64,000 nt of DNA from Umezawaea sp036375055 (GTDB taxonomy: Bacteria > Actinomycetota > Actinomycetes > Mycobacteriales > Pseudonocardiaceae). The notes below the pieces were generated by a model. That model saw nothing but the letters and a program-made list of their open reading frames with translations. It was not told the origin of the DNA and ran no database searches. The position numbers and the translations under genes are program-made. Positions 16,388 through 24,768 of the stretch are shown one piece after another (position 1 is the first letter of the stretch; each line of letters opens with the position of its first letter). The stretch spans positions 62,001 through 126,000 of the forward strand of contig NZ_DASUSQ010000083.1 of the NCBI RefSeq assembly GCF_036375055.1, given 5' to 3'.

Positions 16388-17977
16388 CTAGCCCCGCCGG
16401 TACCACCGCGGCGAGGTGGTCGGCGGCGGTGTGAGCCGCGAGCGGACCACCAGCACGTTGGGCCCCTCCGCCGCGACGAACTCGGCCAACCGGGCCCCGA
16501 AGACCGACCCGAACCCGTCCACGGCCACCGCGGGCACCCCGAAGCTCTCCGCGAGCGCCACGAAGTCCGGCGTGCGCAGGTCCACCCCGGTGGCCGGGTG
16601 CCCGGCGACCTCCTGGTCGTAGCGCAACATCCCGTACCCGCCGTCGTCCACGACCACCGCGGTCACCGGCAGCCCCTCCTGCGCCACCGTGGCGAGGTCC
16701 CCGCAGGCGAACAGGAACCCGCCGTCCCCGCAGACCGCCACGGCCCGCCCGACGACCGAGGCGCCCACCGCGGCCGGGAACCCGAACCCCAGCGTCCCCC
16801 ACCCCACCGGGTAGGCCAGCCCGCGGGGCCTCGGCACCCGGTGGAACCCGCCCACCCAGTACCCGGCCACGCACATGTCCGCCACCAGCGTCGCCGACAC
16901 GCCCTCCAGCGCCGCCAACAGGTACGCGGCCTCCGGCGACTCGTCCGCCACGGTCCGCCGCACCGCCGCGTTGACCCCGCTCACCAGGTCCACCGGCGGC
17001 GGAGCGGGCGGCAGCGCCGAGACCAGCGCCGACACCACCCGCCGGGCGTCACCGACCAGCACCGCGTCCGCCGGGTAGTTCTTCGAGGCCTCGTCGGCGT
17101 CCACGTTGACGGCCAGCAGCCGAGGGGGCGGCGGCAGCGCCCAGTTCTGCGTCGACATCCCGTCGAAGTCCGTTCCCACGGCGACCACCAGGTCCGCGGC
17201 GTCCCACAGCGCGCCGACCTCGGGCACGTGGACGGGCCCGTGCACCGCGCACGGGTGGTCGAGCGGCAGCAGGCCGCGCGCCCCGAACGTGGTCAGCACC
17301 GGCGCCCCGATCCGCGAGGCCAGCTCCCCGACGTCGGCGCCGGAGCGGGCCGCGCCGCCACCGGCCCAGATCACCGGCCGCCGGGCACCGGCGATCAGCT
17401 CCAGCGCCTCGGACAGGTCCGGCACGGGGGACTCCGCGGCGGGCTCGGCGGCGGCGGGAGCGGCCGGGGCGACGAGGAGGTCCGCGGGGATCCCCAGGTA
17501 CACCGGCCCCTGCGCGCCGGACAGCGCCGTCCGCACGGCCCGGTGGGCGGAGGCGGCGAGCGAACCGGCGTCCGGCACGGTCCACGCGTCCTTGACCACC
17601 GGCCGGAACATCCCGGCCTGGTCGCGGGTCTCGTGCAGCACGCCGCGGTGCACGCCCGGAACCCGCAGCGTGGACGGGATGTCCGTGGCGACGACCAGCA
17701 CCGGCGACCCGGACGCCATCGCCTCCCCGACGGCGCCCAGCGTGTTCGCCGCGCCGGGCCCGGTCGTCACGACCGCCACCCCGAGGCGTCCGGTGGCCCG
17801 CGCGTAGCCGTCCGCCGCGTACGCGGCCGTCTGCTCGTGCCGGACACCGATCATCCGGATGCCGGAGTCGCGCAGCGCCTCCCAGACGGCCAGGTTGTGC
17901 ACCCCCGGCAGGCCGAACACCACCTCCACGCCGTGCGAGGCGAGCACTTCGAGCAGGCGGCGGGCTCCGGTGACCAT
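16388..17977 (-). CDS. Acetolactate synthase-like thiamine pyrophosphate enzyme
   Basis: The 529-residue protein shows the three-domain plan of TPP-dependent decarboxylases/synthases. The N-terminal PYR domain has EVVFGLPGVHNL and the catalytic Glu in RHEQTAAYAADGYAR. The central domain carries ELASRIGAPVLTTFGARGLL. The C-terminal PP domain has VCGDGGFLFACGDLATVAQ followed by VVDDGGYGMLRYD, the magnesium/TPP motif. It is shorter than true IlvB (about 570-600) and has no regulatory-subunit gene beside it, so a catabolic or peripheral role is more likely than isoleucine/valine synthesis. It is followed directly by the DinB gene. Substrate unknown. Confidence 0.88.
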   Translation of the reverse strand: MVTGARRLLEVLASHGVEVVFGLPGVHNLAVWEALRDSGIRMIGVRHEQTAAYAADGYARATGRLGVAVVTTGPGAANTLGAVGEAMASGSPVLVVATDIPSTLRVPGVHRGVLHETRDQAGMFRPVVKDAWTVPDAGSLAASAHRAVRTALSGAQGPVYLGIPADLLVAPAAPAAAEPAAESPVPDLSEALELIAGARRPVIWAGGGAARSGADVGELASRIGAPVLTTFGARGLLPLDHPCAVHGPVHVPEVGALWDAADLVVAVGTDFDGMSTQNWALPPPPRLLAVNVDADEASKNYPADAVLVGDARRVVSALVSALPPAPPPVDLVSGVNAAVRRTVADESPEAAYLLAALEGVSATLVADMCVAGYWVGGFHRVPRPRGLAYPVGWGTLGFGFPAAVGASVVGRAVAVCGDGGFLFACGDLATVAQEGLPVTAVVVDDGGYGMLRYDQEVAGHPATGVDLRTPDFVALAESFGVPAVAVDGFGSVFGARLAEFVAAEGPNVLVVRSRLTPPPTTSPRWYRRG

Positions 17978-18300
17978 GGACCCGACGGTAAGCAGCGCCG
18001 CTCAGCGGGGCAACGCGCGTGCGGCGGCCCCGGTGCTCGGGCCCGTCCGAGCGGGTGCCTCGACACCTCCACGTCGAGGCCTCGGCCGATCAGCGCCCGT
18101 CCGGACCGCAGCCGGACGGGGGTCGAGCCCTGGCTGCTCCGGGGCGTCCCAACCCTCGACCGCGCACCGCGCACCGCGCCGGCGGCGCGCAGGCGCTCCT
18201 CCGCCACCTCCCGCCCGTCCGCCGAACCGGTCCGGCCGCACCCGTTCGCCGAATTCGCGGAGGAACGGGTGCGGCCGGAGGTATGGTGGTCACCGGCGTG
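17978..18300. other. Intergenic region upstream of divergent genes
   Basis: Non-coding by codon pattern. It should contain the promoter of the TPP-enzyme operon on the minus strand and of the leader RNA on the plus strand; TATGGT at 18282-18287 is a plausible -10 for the latter. I see no gene. Confidence 0.5.
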
Positions 18301-18301
18301 C

Positions 18302-18380
18302 GTGAGCAGACGTGAGGCTGGAGCCACTCCCCGGCAACCGGGTGGCAGATCCGCCGCGGGGTAGAGGTACCCCTGCTCAT
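18302..18380 (+). ncRNA. Structured leader RNA, possible riboswitch (class unknown)
   Basis: Three helices fit together. The outer stem pairs TGAGCAG (18303-18309) with CTGCTCA (18373-18379), extended by one G-T pair. Inside it, GCCAC (18323-18327) pairs with GTGGC (18342-18346) and encloses CCGG-CAA-CCGG. A second inner hairpin pairs GGGGTA (18358-18363) with TACCCC (18368-18373) around a GAGG loop; the outer and inner stems compete for one base. The layout of a closing stem plus two hairpins, and a GGCAACC segment as in SAM-binding S-box RNAs, suggest a ligand-binding leader. It does not match any class I can name with confidence. The downstream gene starts 84 bases later. Confidence 0.45.
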
Positions 18381-18463
18381 CGAGCAACACCTGACCACCA
18401 GACCGACGCACGAGTGCGCGCGTCCTACTTCGCCGAGCCGGGCGGTGCGAGCGGGAGCCCACC

Positions 18464-19438
18464 GTGTCACGCACGTCCCTCACCGACCAGCTGGTCGACC
18501 TCCGCCGGGTGTACACCGGCGAGAACCTCACCCAGGCGGTGCCCGCGGTCAAGGCCGCGCTCTCGGCGTTCACCGCGGACGACCGCGACCTCGTCGTGGA
18601 CGCCCTGCGCGGCCGGGGCGCGCTGCCGGAGCGGCTGAGCCTGGAACTGCTGCCCGGCGCGCTGTCGCGGGCGCAGCGGGAACTGGAGTCCGCGCTGCTG
18701 CGCGTCGCCTCCGACGCGGCGGCCCACTTGCAGCTCCGCCCTCCGGCGAGCATGCTGCGCCCGGCGCACGCGTTCCGCGCGGTGGAGCCCTTCGCCGTGC
18801 CGCGCGTGCACCTGGCGGACCACGCGCTCGGTCCGCTGCTCTACGAACTCCTGCCCCGGCTGGAGGAGACGTGGGTGGCGGGCCTGGCGGGCGTCCGCGT
18901 CCGCAGGCACCCCCGCGCGGTCGAGCTGCACGTGCTGGACGACCCGGACGCCCGGATCGTCCTCGCGGGCGTCGACACGACCGCCTGGGACACCGCGATG
19001 GCCTACGTGCGCAGGCTGCTGGCCGACCGCGGTCTCACCTCCACGTTCGCCGAGGGCGACCTGACCGGGCCGGAGCGGGCGCACCTGGCCGAGCACGGCC
19101 GCACGCCCGGTCCCTCGGGCATCGGCAGCGCCCTGCTGCGCCGCGTGGCCCTGTTCGCCAGGGCACCCTGGCTGCGCTCGTGGTCGCAGGGCGAGCAGTG
19201 GTGGCTGGAGTGGCCGGGCGGCCTCGGCCTGCCGTGGGTCGCCGACCGGCTGTCCGACGGCGTGTTCGGCCTGCCCGGCGCGGTCGAGGTGCCCAGCTCG
19301 GCGGGCGGCCTCGGGCTGGCGGTCGGCGGCGACGCGCTGTTCCTGCGCGAGGTCGACGCCCCCGATCCGGCGAACGAGGAGGCCCTGGCGGCGTTCGAGT
19401 GGCCGGACGGCGTCACGGGCTGGTCGGCGATCACGTAG
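18464..19438 (+). CDS. Protein of unknown function behind a structured leader
   Basis: The 324-residue protein starts at GTG 18464, seven bases after a GGGAG ribosome site. I do not recognise the family. The N-terminal 90 residues are helical (SLTDQLVDLRRVYTGENLTQ, then VKAALSAF). The remainder is mixed, rich in Trp near 225-250 (WLRSWSQGEQWWLEWPGG), without signal peptide, membrane segment or catalytic motif I can name. Codon use is normal for the genome. It is monocistronic, preceded by a folded leader RNA that probably controls it. The ligand or signal might reveal its role. Confidence 0.75.
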   Translation: MSRTSLTDQLVDLRRVYTGENLTQAVPAVKAALSAFTADDRDLVVDALRGRGALPERLSLELLPGALSRAQRELESALLRVASDAAAHLQLRPPASMLRPAHAFRAVEPFAVPRVHLADHALGPLLYELLPRLEETWVAGLAGVRVRRHPRAVELHVLDDPDARIVLAGVDTTAWDTAMAYVRRLLADRGLTSTFAEGDLTGPERAHLAEHGRTPGPSGIGSALLRRVALFARAPWLRSWSQGEQWWLEWPGGLGLPWVADRLSDGVFGLPGAVEVPSSAGGLGLAVGGDALFLREVDAPDPANEEALAAFEWPDGVTGWSAIT

Positions 19439-19614
19439 TCGCGCCGCGGGGGGCGTGTGCCTTGCGCCCCCTGCGGTTCGCGCCGCGAGTCCGTTGTGGA
19501 CCGAACGGTGCGGTCGGCCCGGCCGACCGTCCCGCCGTGCCGGGGCGGCGCCGCCGGGGGCCGCTCGTGTCCGCGATCACGGCGCTTTGCGATGGTGGGG
19601 GCCACCGGCGTCGG

Positions 19615-19620
19615 TAGACT
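19615..19620 (+). promoter_or_regulatory. Candidate -10 box for the ANTAR regulator gene
   Basis: TAGACT lies 55 bases before the GTG start and matches the actinobacterial TANNNT -10 pattern. No convincing -35 box is seen at normal spacing. Confidence 0.4.
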
Positions 19621-19675
19621 GCCCTCGACCAGCCGCGACCGCGTCCGGTCGGGCAAGACCGTCAGGAGGACCCCG

Positions 19676-20272
19676 GTGACCCAACCGGCCGAGGCCCACC
19701 CCGCGCCGCGCCGCGTGCTCGTCGCGGAGGACGAAGCGCTGATCCGCCTCGATCTCGTCGAGATGCTGCGGGAAGAGGGCTACGAGGTGGCCGGCGAGGC
19801 CGCCGACGGTGACGAGGCCATCAAGCTCGCCACCGAACTGCGCCCGGACCTGGTCATCCTCGACGTCAAGATGCCGAAGGTCGACGGCATCGAGGCGGCC
19901 TCCGCCATCGCGGGGGGCCGCATCTCCGCCGTGGTGATACTGACCGCCTTCAGCCAGCGCGAACTGGTCGAGCGCGCGCGCGACGCCGGCGCCATGGCGT
20001 ACCTGGTCAAGCCGTTCGCCAAGCGCGACCTGGTGCCCGCCATCGAGCTGGCCATGAGCCGCTTCGCCGAGCTCCAGGCGCTGGAGAACGAGGTCGCGGG
20101 CCTGACCGACCGCCTGGAGACCCGCAAGGTCGTCGAGCGCGCCAAGGGCCTGCTGATGAGCAAGCAGAACCTGTCCGAGCCCGAGGCCTTCCGCTGGGTG
20201 CAGCGGACCGCGATGGACCGCCGCACGACCATGAAGGCGGTCGCGGAAGCGGTCATCGAGAACTTCGGCTGA
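19676..20272 (+). CDS. pdtaR: ANTAR-domain response regulator (PdtaR-like)
   Basis: The 198-residue protein starts at GTG 19676 with AGGAGG seven bases upstream. The receiver domain spans about residues 13-125: acidic pair in VAEDEALIRLD, phosphoacceptor Asp in DLVILDVKMPKVDG, Thr in ILTAFSQ and Lys in YLVKPFAKRD. The C-terminal ANTAR domain (about 140-195, VVERAKGLLM, then AFRWVQRTAMDRR) binds paired RNA hairpins and prevents transcription termination. In Mycobacterium the homologue PdtaR is phosphorylated by PdtaS and tunes stress and respiration genes. The partner kinase gene is not adjacent here, as is usual. The gene converges on the FN3 gene with only three bases between stops. Confidence 0.9.
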   Translation: MTQPAEAHPAPRRVLVAEDEALIRLDLVEMLREEGYEVAGEAADGDEAIKLATELRPDLVILDVKMPKVDGIEAASAIAGGRISAVVILTAFSQRELVERARDAGAMAYLVKPFAKRDLVPAIELAMSRFAELQALENEVAGLTDRLETRKVVERAKGLLMSKQNLSEPEAFRWVQRTAMDRRTTMKAVAEAVIENFG

Positions 20273-20275
20273 CCC

Positions 20276-22180
20276 TCAGCCCTCCAGCGTGACGAGGGTG
20301 GACCGCTCCCGTTCCGCCGGGTCGACCGGCACCACCTCCAGCTCCACCCGGTGCCGTCCGGCGGGCAGCCGCCCCAGTTCCAGGCCGACGGTGTACGTGC
20401 CCCCGAGCCCAGGGCCGTCCCGCGCGGTGTTCACGGTCGCGGCGAGCTGCCCGTCGATGCGCAGCCGGAACCCGGCCACGCCCGCGACGGACCCGCTGAC
20501 GGCCTCCGCGCCGAGCGGGTCCAGCGTGATGGACAGCACCACCCTGCGCTGGCCGAGCGGCTGGTCCGGCGGCAGGACCTGGTTGTTCTGGTCGCGCACG
20601 ACCAGCGAGCCCGCGGGCAGCTCGTCCGCCGGTGTCGACCGGGGGCGGCCGGTGGTCGCGGGCGGCGCCTCGGTGGTCGTGGTGTCGACCTCCAGGTAGC
20701 TCGACCGGACCGTGCCCATCGCCGCCCTGCCGCCCGCCACGCGCAGCACGAACGGCGACAGCGAGTCGGGGCCGGTCTCGGCCAGCAGTTCGGGCGGCAG
20801 CTCCGCCACGACGGTGATCGCCGTCCCCTGGCGCACCACGCCCGCCACGACCGGGGCGGGGGCCGCCTGCACGGCGGGCAGCCGGGCGTCGCCGAGCTGC
20901 ACCACCACCGCGGCCGGGTCGACGGGGCCTGCGAACGTCACGGTGGCCCGCAGCCGGGCGGCGGTCGCGCCGCGCAGCGGGGCGCGGGAGATCCCGACGC
21001 CGGGCGCCTGGTCGTCCAGGTCGAGCACCTGCTGGGTCGCGGGCACGGTCGGCGTCTCCACCACGCCCCTCACCGGGGTCTGCGCGCCGCTGAACCCGGC
21101 GGCGTCCAGGCGCACGGTGCTCCGCCGCCCCCTGGCGCCGCGCAGTCCCAGCAGGACGGTCGCCTCCCGCCACGCGGGCACCGCGCCGGACGAGCCGATC
21201 TGCCTGCCGTCCTGGAGCACCCGCACCCCGGACTTCGTCAGCAGCACGTCGAACCGGTGCAGCACACCGGTTCCGCGCCGGGTCGCGGCCTCCGAACCCC
21301 GGTCCGGCACGGTCGGGACGTCCGGGGCCGCCAGCACGCGGGCGCCGTCGTCGTCGAGCGCGACCCGGACCGCTCCCGGTGGCAGCGCCGGGTCGGACAC
21401 CTCCTCCGAGCCCACCTGGTCCGGGCCGCCGGGCACCAGGTCCACCGTGAGCCCTCCGCGGGCGCCCGCCGCGTCGGTGACCACGCCGACCCGGCCGAGG
21501 ACGTCGTCGTCCACTTCGGACAGCACCAGCGGGCGGCGGGCGCGCAGGACGGCGGAGTCCGCGCCGCAGTTCATCTCCACCAGCAGGTGCCCGCCCGCGT
21601 TGTCGGTGTTCACGCAGCCGCGGTAGCCGTCGACGTGCCACAGCGAGCCCGAGCGGCGCGCGTCGGTGGTGGCGGGGTCGTCGAAGTCGTCCAGGAGCCC
21701 GGTCAGCCCGTCGCGCCAGTCGCCGTCGTCGCCCACGCGGCCGGTGGTCTCGACGGCGGGCGACCGGCGGCCGACCGCGTCCACGGTGCGCACGGCGATC
21801 CGGTGGTCGACGCCCTCGGCCAGCCCGTCCAGCTGCACCTCGCTGCTCGCGACCCGCCGCGTCCTGGCCGGTTCGCCGTCGCGGTGCCAGCTGACCTCGT
21901 ACCCGGCGGCGTGGGCGGGGTCCTGCCCACCCGGCAGCGCCGAGCCCCAGGCGACCCTGATCCAGCCGTGGCCGCCGAAGGCCTCGACCTCCGCGGGCGC
22001 GGCGGGCGGCTCGCCGGGGTTCGGCACGAGGAGGTGGGGCGCGGTGAAGTCCGCGAGCGAGACCGGCGGGGGCGCGGGCGGCCCGGTCGAGCCGCTCTGG
22101 GCGTGGCGAAGGGCCGCGACCACTGCGGCCAGGACGGCGAAGGCCACGAACGCCGTGGCTAGCCGCCTCCGCGGTGTCAT
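20276..22180 (-). CDS. Secreted or membrane-anchored fibronectin type III protein
   Basis: The 634-residue protein begins with a basic MTPRRR and a hydrophobic stretch (about 8-25), a signal peptide or anchor. A fibronectin type III domain lies at about 60-140 (WIRVAWGSALPGG, GYEVSWHRDGEP, HRIAVRTVDAVGRRSP). A beta-rich concanavalin-like part follows (LWHVDGYRGCVNTDNAGGHL) and further Ig-like repeats towards the C-terminus. No catalytic motif is seen. It is probably a cell-surface binding protein; the ligand is unknown. It is monocistronic and convergent with the response regulator. It could be a lectin-like carbohydrate-binding protein. Confidence 0.7.
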   Translation of the reverse strand: MTPRRRLATAFVAFAVLAAVVAALRHAQSGSTGPPAPPPVSLADFTAPHLLVPNPGEPPAAPAEVEAFGGHGWIRVAWGSALPGGQDPAHAAGYEVSWHRDGEPARTRRVASSEVQLDGLAEGVDHRIAVRTVDAVGRRSPAVETTGRVGDDGDWRDGLTGLLDDFDDPATTDARRSGSLWHVDGYRGCVNTDNAGGHLLVEMNCGADSAVLRARRPLVLSEVDDDVLGRVGVVTDAAGARGGLTVDLVPGGPDQVGSEEVSDPALPPGAVRVALDDDGARVLAAPDVPTVPDRGSEAATRRGTGVLHRFDVLLTKSGVRVLQDGRQIGSSGAVPAWREATVLLGLRGARGRRSTVRLDAAGFSGAQTPVRGVVETPTVPATQQVLDLDDQAPGVGISRAPLRGATAARLRATVTFAGPVDPAAVVVQLGDARLPAVQAAPAPVVAGVVRQGTAITVVAELPPELLAETGPDSLSPFVLRVAGGRAAMGTVRSSYLEVDTTTTEAPPATTGRPRSTPADELPAGSLVVRDQNNQVLPPDQPLGQRRVVLSITLDPLGAEAVSGSVAGVAGFRLRIDGQLAATVNTARDGPGLGGTYTVGLELGRLPAGRHRVELEVVPVDPAERERSTLVTLEG

Positions 22181-22539
22181 GAGGCAATGTTATGCCGACA
22201 TCACCCGCTCGATGGATACAAGTGGCTTAAGATCCGCACGTATTGTGACTGCACTATCACAGCAGGCACTCGATCCGAAAATCGTTCGGGTGGTCTGCTG
22301 GCGGCGTCCTGACCAGCGACGACAGCGGCAAGCGGCAGAAGCGCGCTGGTGTTACGGGGTGTATAAATTATCAAGTCAAACATAACACCGCGTTGCGTTA
22401 TGGTCACGAGCACCTTGCCTGTGGTGACGGTGACCCACTTCATCGCCTAGGTTCCGGCCAACCCTCAGTGAGAGGGATTTAAGCGCGGTACGCGGTGACC
22501 TCGCTGCCGCCAAGAGCTTGGATTGAGGAGGGACATCAC
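22181..22539. other. AT-rich regulatory region upstream of liv operon
   Basis: This 359-bp spacer is much less GC-rich than its surroundings around 22200-22400. It holds the candidate promoter and inverted repeat listed separately, a short CCCTC/GAGGG hairpin near 22471-22485, and the GAGGAGGGAC ribosome site of livJ. I find no gene in it. Confidence 0.6.
22381..22404 (+). promoter_or_regulatory. Candidate -10 box overlapped by inverted repeat (liv promoter)
   Basis: CATAAC (22381-22386) and GTTATG (22397-22402) are perfect arms 10 bases apart. The right arm overlaps TATGGT (22399-22404), a good actinobacterial -10. A regulator bound here would block the promoter of the branched-chain amino-acid transporter. 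No regulator gene is adjacent. Confidence 0.45.
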
Positions 22540-23763
22540 GTGCGTAAGCACTCAGTGAAGTCCGCAGCAATCGTCGTCGGTGTTCTGCTCGTCGCGGGCG
22601 CATGCGGCACGAACAAGACCGAGTCCGGTGCTTCCGGTGGTGCGTGCGACACGAGCAAGGGCACCCTCATCGTCGGCGTGATCGCCCCCCAGTCGGGTGG
22701 TCTTTCGGCCCTCGGCCTGGGCATCAAGAACTCGGCCCAGCTCGCCGTGGACGAGGCCAACGAGAAGTGCACGGTCAAGGGCTACAAGCTGGCCGTCGAC
22801 ACGCAGGACGACGAGGCGAACCCGGCCAAGGGCGCCCAGGCCGCGACCAAGCTGTCGTCGGACCCGAACGTGGTCGGCGTCGTCGGCACGCTGAACTCGT
22901 CCGTCGCCCAGACCGTGCAGCCGATCCTCTCCCAGAAGAAGATCGTCCAGGTCTCGCCCGCGAACACGAACCCGACGCTGACCCGCGGCGAGGCGTTCGC
23001 CACCGCTCCGAAGCGCGCGTTCGACACGTACTTCCGCGTGTGCGCGACCGACGAGCTCCAGGGACCGTTCGCGGCCAACTACCTGGTCGGCAAGGCGGGC
23101 AAGAAGAAGATCGCGATCATCACCGACGGCAAGACCTACGGTGAGGGCCTCGCGGCCGAGTTCGCCAAGCAGGCCACCGCCAAGGGCGCGCAGATCGTCG
23201 CCCAGGAGAAGGTCGGCGAGAAGGACACGGACTTCGCGGGCGTCATCGCGAAGATCGCGGGCTCCACGCCGGACGCCCTGTACTACGGCGGCGAGTACCC
23301 GCAGGCCGCCCCGCTGAGCAAGCAGATGAAGAGCTCCGGCCTCAACATCCCGCTCATGGGTGGCGACGGCATCTACGACGACAAGTACATCAGCCTCGGC
23401 GGCGGCGACGGTGACCTCGCCACCTCGGTCGGCGCCCCGACCGACAAGCTGGACAGCGCGAAGGCGTTCGTCGACGCGTACGCCAAGAAGGGCTACAAGG
23501 ACGCCTACGGCGCCTACGGTGCCTTCTCCTACGACGCCGCCAACTCCATCATCGGTGGCCTCGCCACCGCCCTCAACGGTGGTGACTGGGCCGAGAGCAA
23601 GCGCGAGGACCTGCTGAAGGCCGTCGGCGCCTACAGCGGCAGCGGCGCGACCGGCAGCATCAAGTTCGACGAGTTCGGCGACAGCACCAACAAGGTGCTG
23701 ACGGTCTACCAGGTCACCGGTGGCAAGTGGAACTCCGCCGAGACCGGCGAGTTCACCGGCTGA
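22540..23763 (+). CDS. livJ: Branched-chain amino-acid ABC transporter substrate-binding lipoprotein
   Basis: The 407-residue protein starts at GTG 22540 behind GAGGAGGGAC. A basic and hydrophobic signal (KSAAIVVGVLLVAGAC) ends in a cysteine that should be lipidated, though the lipobox AGAC is not the textbook form. The mature part is a type I periplasmic-binding fold: GVIAPQSGGLSALGLG near the start, then AANYLVGKAGKKKIAIITD in the middle. It is tethered outside the membrane and hands Leu/Ile/Val or similar amino acids to LivHM. It is the first gene of the liv operon; the hairpin after its stop probably lets it be made in excess over the permeases. Confidence 0.92.
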   Translation: MRKHSVKSAAIVVGVLLVAGACGTNKTESGASGGACDTSKGTLIVGVIAPQSGGLSALGLGIKNSAQLAVDEANEKCTVKGYKLAVDTQDDEANPAKGAQAATKLSSDPNVVGVVGTLNSSVAQTVQPILSQKKIVQVSPANTNPTLTRGEAFATAPKRAFDTYFRVCATDELQGPFAANYLVGKAGKKKIAIITDGKTYGEGLAAEFAKQATAKGAQIVAQEKVGEKDTDFAGVIAKIAGSTPDALYYGGEYPQAAPLSKQMKSSGLNIPLMGGDGIYDDKYISLGGGDGDLATSVGAPTDKLDSAKAFVDAYAKKGYKDAYGAYGAFSYDAANSIIGGLATALNGGDWAESKREDLLKAVGAYSGSGATGSIKFDEFGDSTNKVLTVYQVTGGKWNSAETGEFTG

Positions 23764-23799
23764 GTGCACGACTACTGATCGTTTGACGTCAGATGCGGT

Positions 23800-23825
23800 G
23801 GGGGCGGACAGTTCTGTCCGCCCCC
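23800..23825 (+). terminator. Strong hairpin between livJ and livH
   Basis: GGGGGCGGACA (23800-23810) pairs perfectly with TGTCCGCCCCC (23815-23825) around a GTTC loop. There is no T tract, and the liv genes continue downstream. It is best read as a partial terminator or RNA-stabilising hairpin that raises binding-protein mRNA over the rest. Confidence 0.75.
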
Positions 23826-23850
23826 GCTGTCTACGGAGGTAGAGGTAGTC

Positions 23851-24768
23851 GTGTCAACCCTGCTTCAACAGCTGGCCAACGGGGTGGTGCAGGGCGCGTT
23901 GATCGCCCTGATCGCGCTCGGGTACACCATGGTGTACGGCATCATCCAGCTGATCAACTTCGCGCACGGTGAAGTCTTCATGGTCGGCGCCTACGGCGGC
24001 CTGGCGACGTACACCTGGCTCGTGCCGGAAGCCGTCAAGGACGTCTGGTACGTGTCGCTCCCGCTCGTGCTCCTCGGAGGCGTCGCGATCAGCGTCGTGG
24101 TCGCCCTCCTGATGGAGCGCTTCGCCTACCGGCCCCTGCGCAACGCCCCCAGGCTCGCACCGCTGATCACCGCGCTGGGTGTCTCGGTGTTCCTCCAGGA
24201 GTTCGTGCGCAACTTCTACCCGAACGCCACCGCGGCCCTGCCCTTCCCCGGTGCGTTCGTCCAGGGCCAGCTCTCGCTCGGTCCCATCAAGATCAGCTGG
24301 ACCGGTGTCCTGCTGATCTTCGTGTCGATCATCCTGTCGCTGCTGCTCCAGACCTACATCAACCGGTCCCGCATGGGCCGCGCGATGCGGGCGACGGCGC
24401 AGGACCCCGACACCGCGAAGCTCATGGGTGTCAACCCCGACCGCGTGATCGTGCTGACGTTCGTCCTCGGCGCGGCGCTCGCGGGTGTGGCGGGCGTGCT
24501 CTTCGGCACCTACTACACCAACATCAACACCGACATGGGTTTCCAGACGGGCATCTTCGCCTTCACCGCGGCGGTGCTGGGCGGCGTCGGCAGCATCCGG
24601 GGCGCCGTGGTCGGTGCGTTCATCATCGGTCTCGTCAAGACCCTCGCGGGTCAGTACATGCCCGGTGGGACCTCGTACGACTACGTCTGGATCTTCGTCG
24701 TGCTCATCCTGGTGCTGGTGTTCCGGCCTCAGGGCCTGTTCGGTGAGCCGGAAAGGGTGCGCGCGTGA
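23851..24768 (+). CDS. livH: Branched-chain amino-acid ABC transporter permease LivH
   Basis: The 305-residue membrane protein starts at GTG 23851 with GGAGGT upstream. About eight hydrophobic segments are visible. Family blocks include IALGYTMVYGIIQLINFAHG, the conserved LivH opening, and AVLGGVGSIRGAVVGAFIIG near the end, the region that contacts the ATPases. It forms the pore with LivM and imports branched-chain amino acids bound by LivJ. Length is typical for LivH. Its stop overlaps the livM start (GTGA). Confidence 0.95.
   Translation: MSTLLQQLANGVVQGALIALIALGYTMVYGIIQLINFAHGEVFMVGAYGGLATYTWLVPEAVKDVWYVSLPLVLLGGVAISVVVALLMERFAYRPLRNAPRLAPLITALGVSVFLQEFVRNFYPNATAALPFPGAFVQGQLSLGPIKISWTGVLLIFVSIILSLLLQTYINRSRMGRAMRATAQDPDTAKLMGVNPDRVIVLTFVLGAALAGVAGVLFGTYYTNINTDMGFQTGIFAFTAAVLGGVGSIRGAVVGAFIIGLVKTLAGQYMPGGTSYDYVWIFVVLILVLVFRPQGLFGEPERVRA

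Noticed and set aside
18302..18380. Firm assignment of the leader RNA as a SAM riboswitch
   Set aside because: Only the GGCAACC segment and general layout agree; helix order and downstream gene do not, so I left the class open.
22238..22262. TGTGA and TCACA arms resembling a CRP/GlxR site upstream of liv
   Set aside because: The arms are eight bases apart, not the six of the consensus, so a CRP-type site is not supported.
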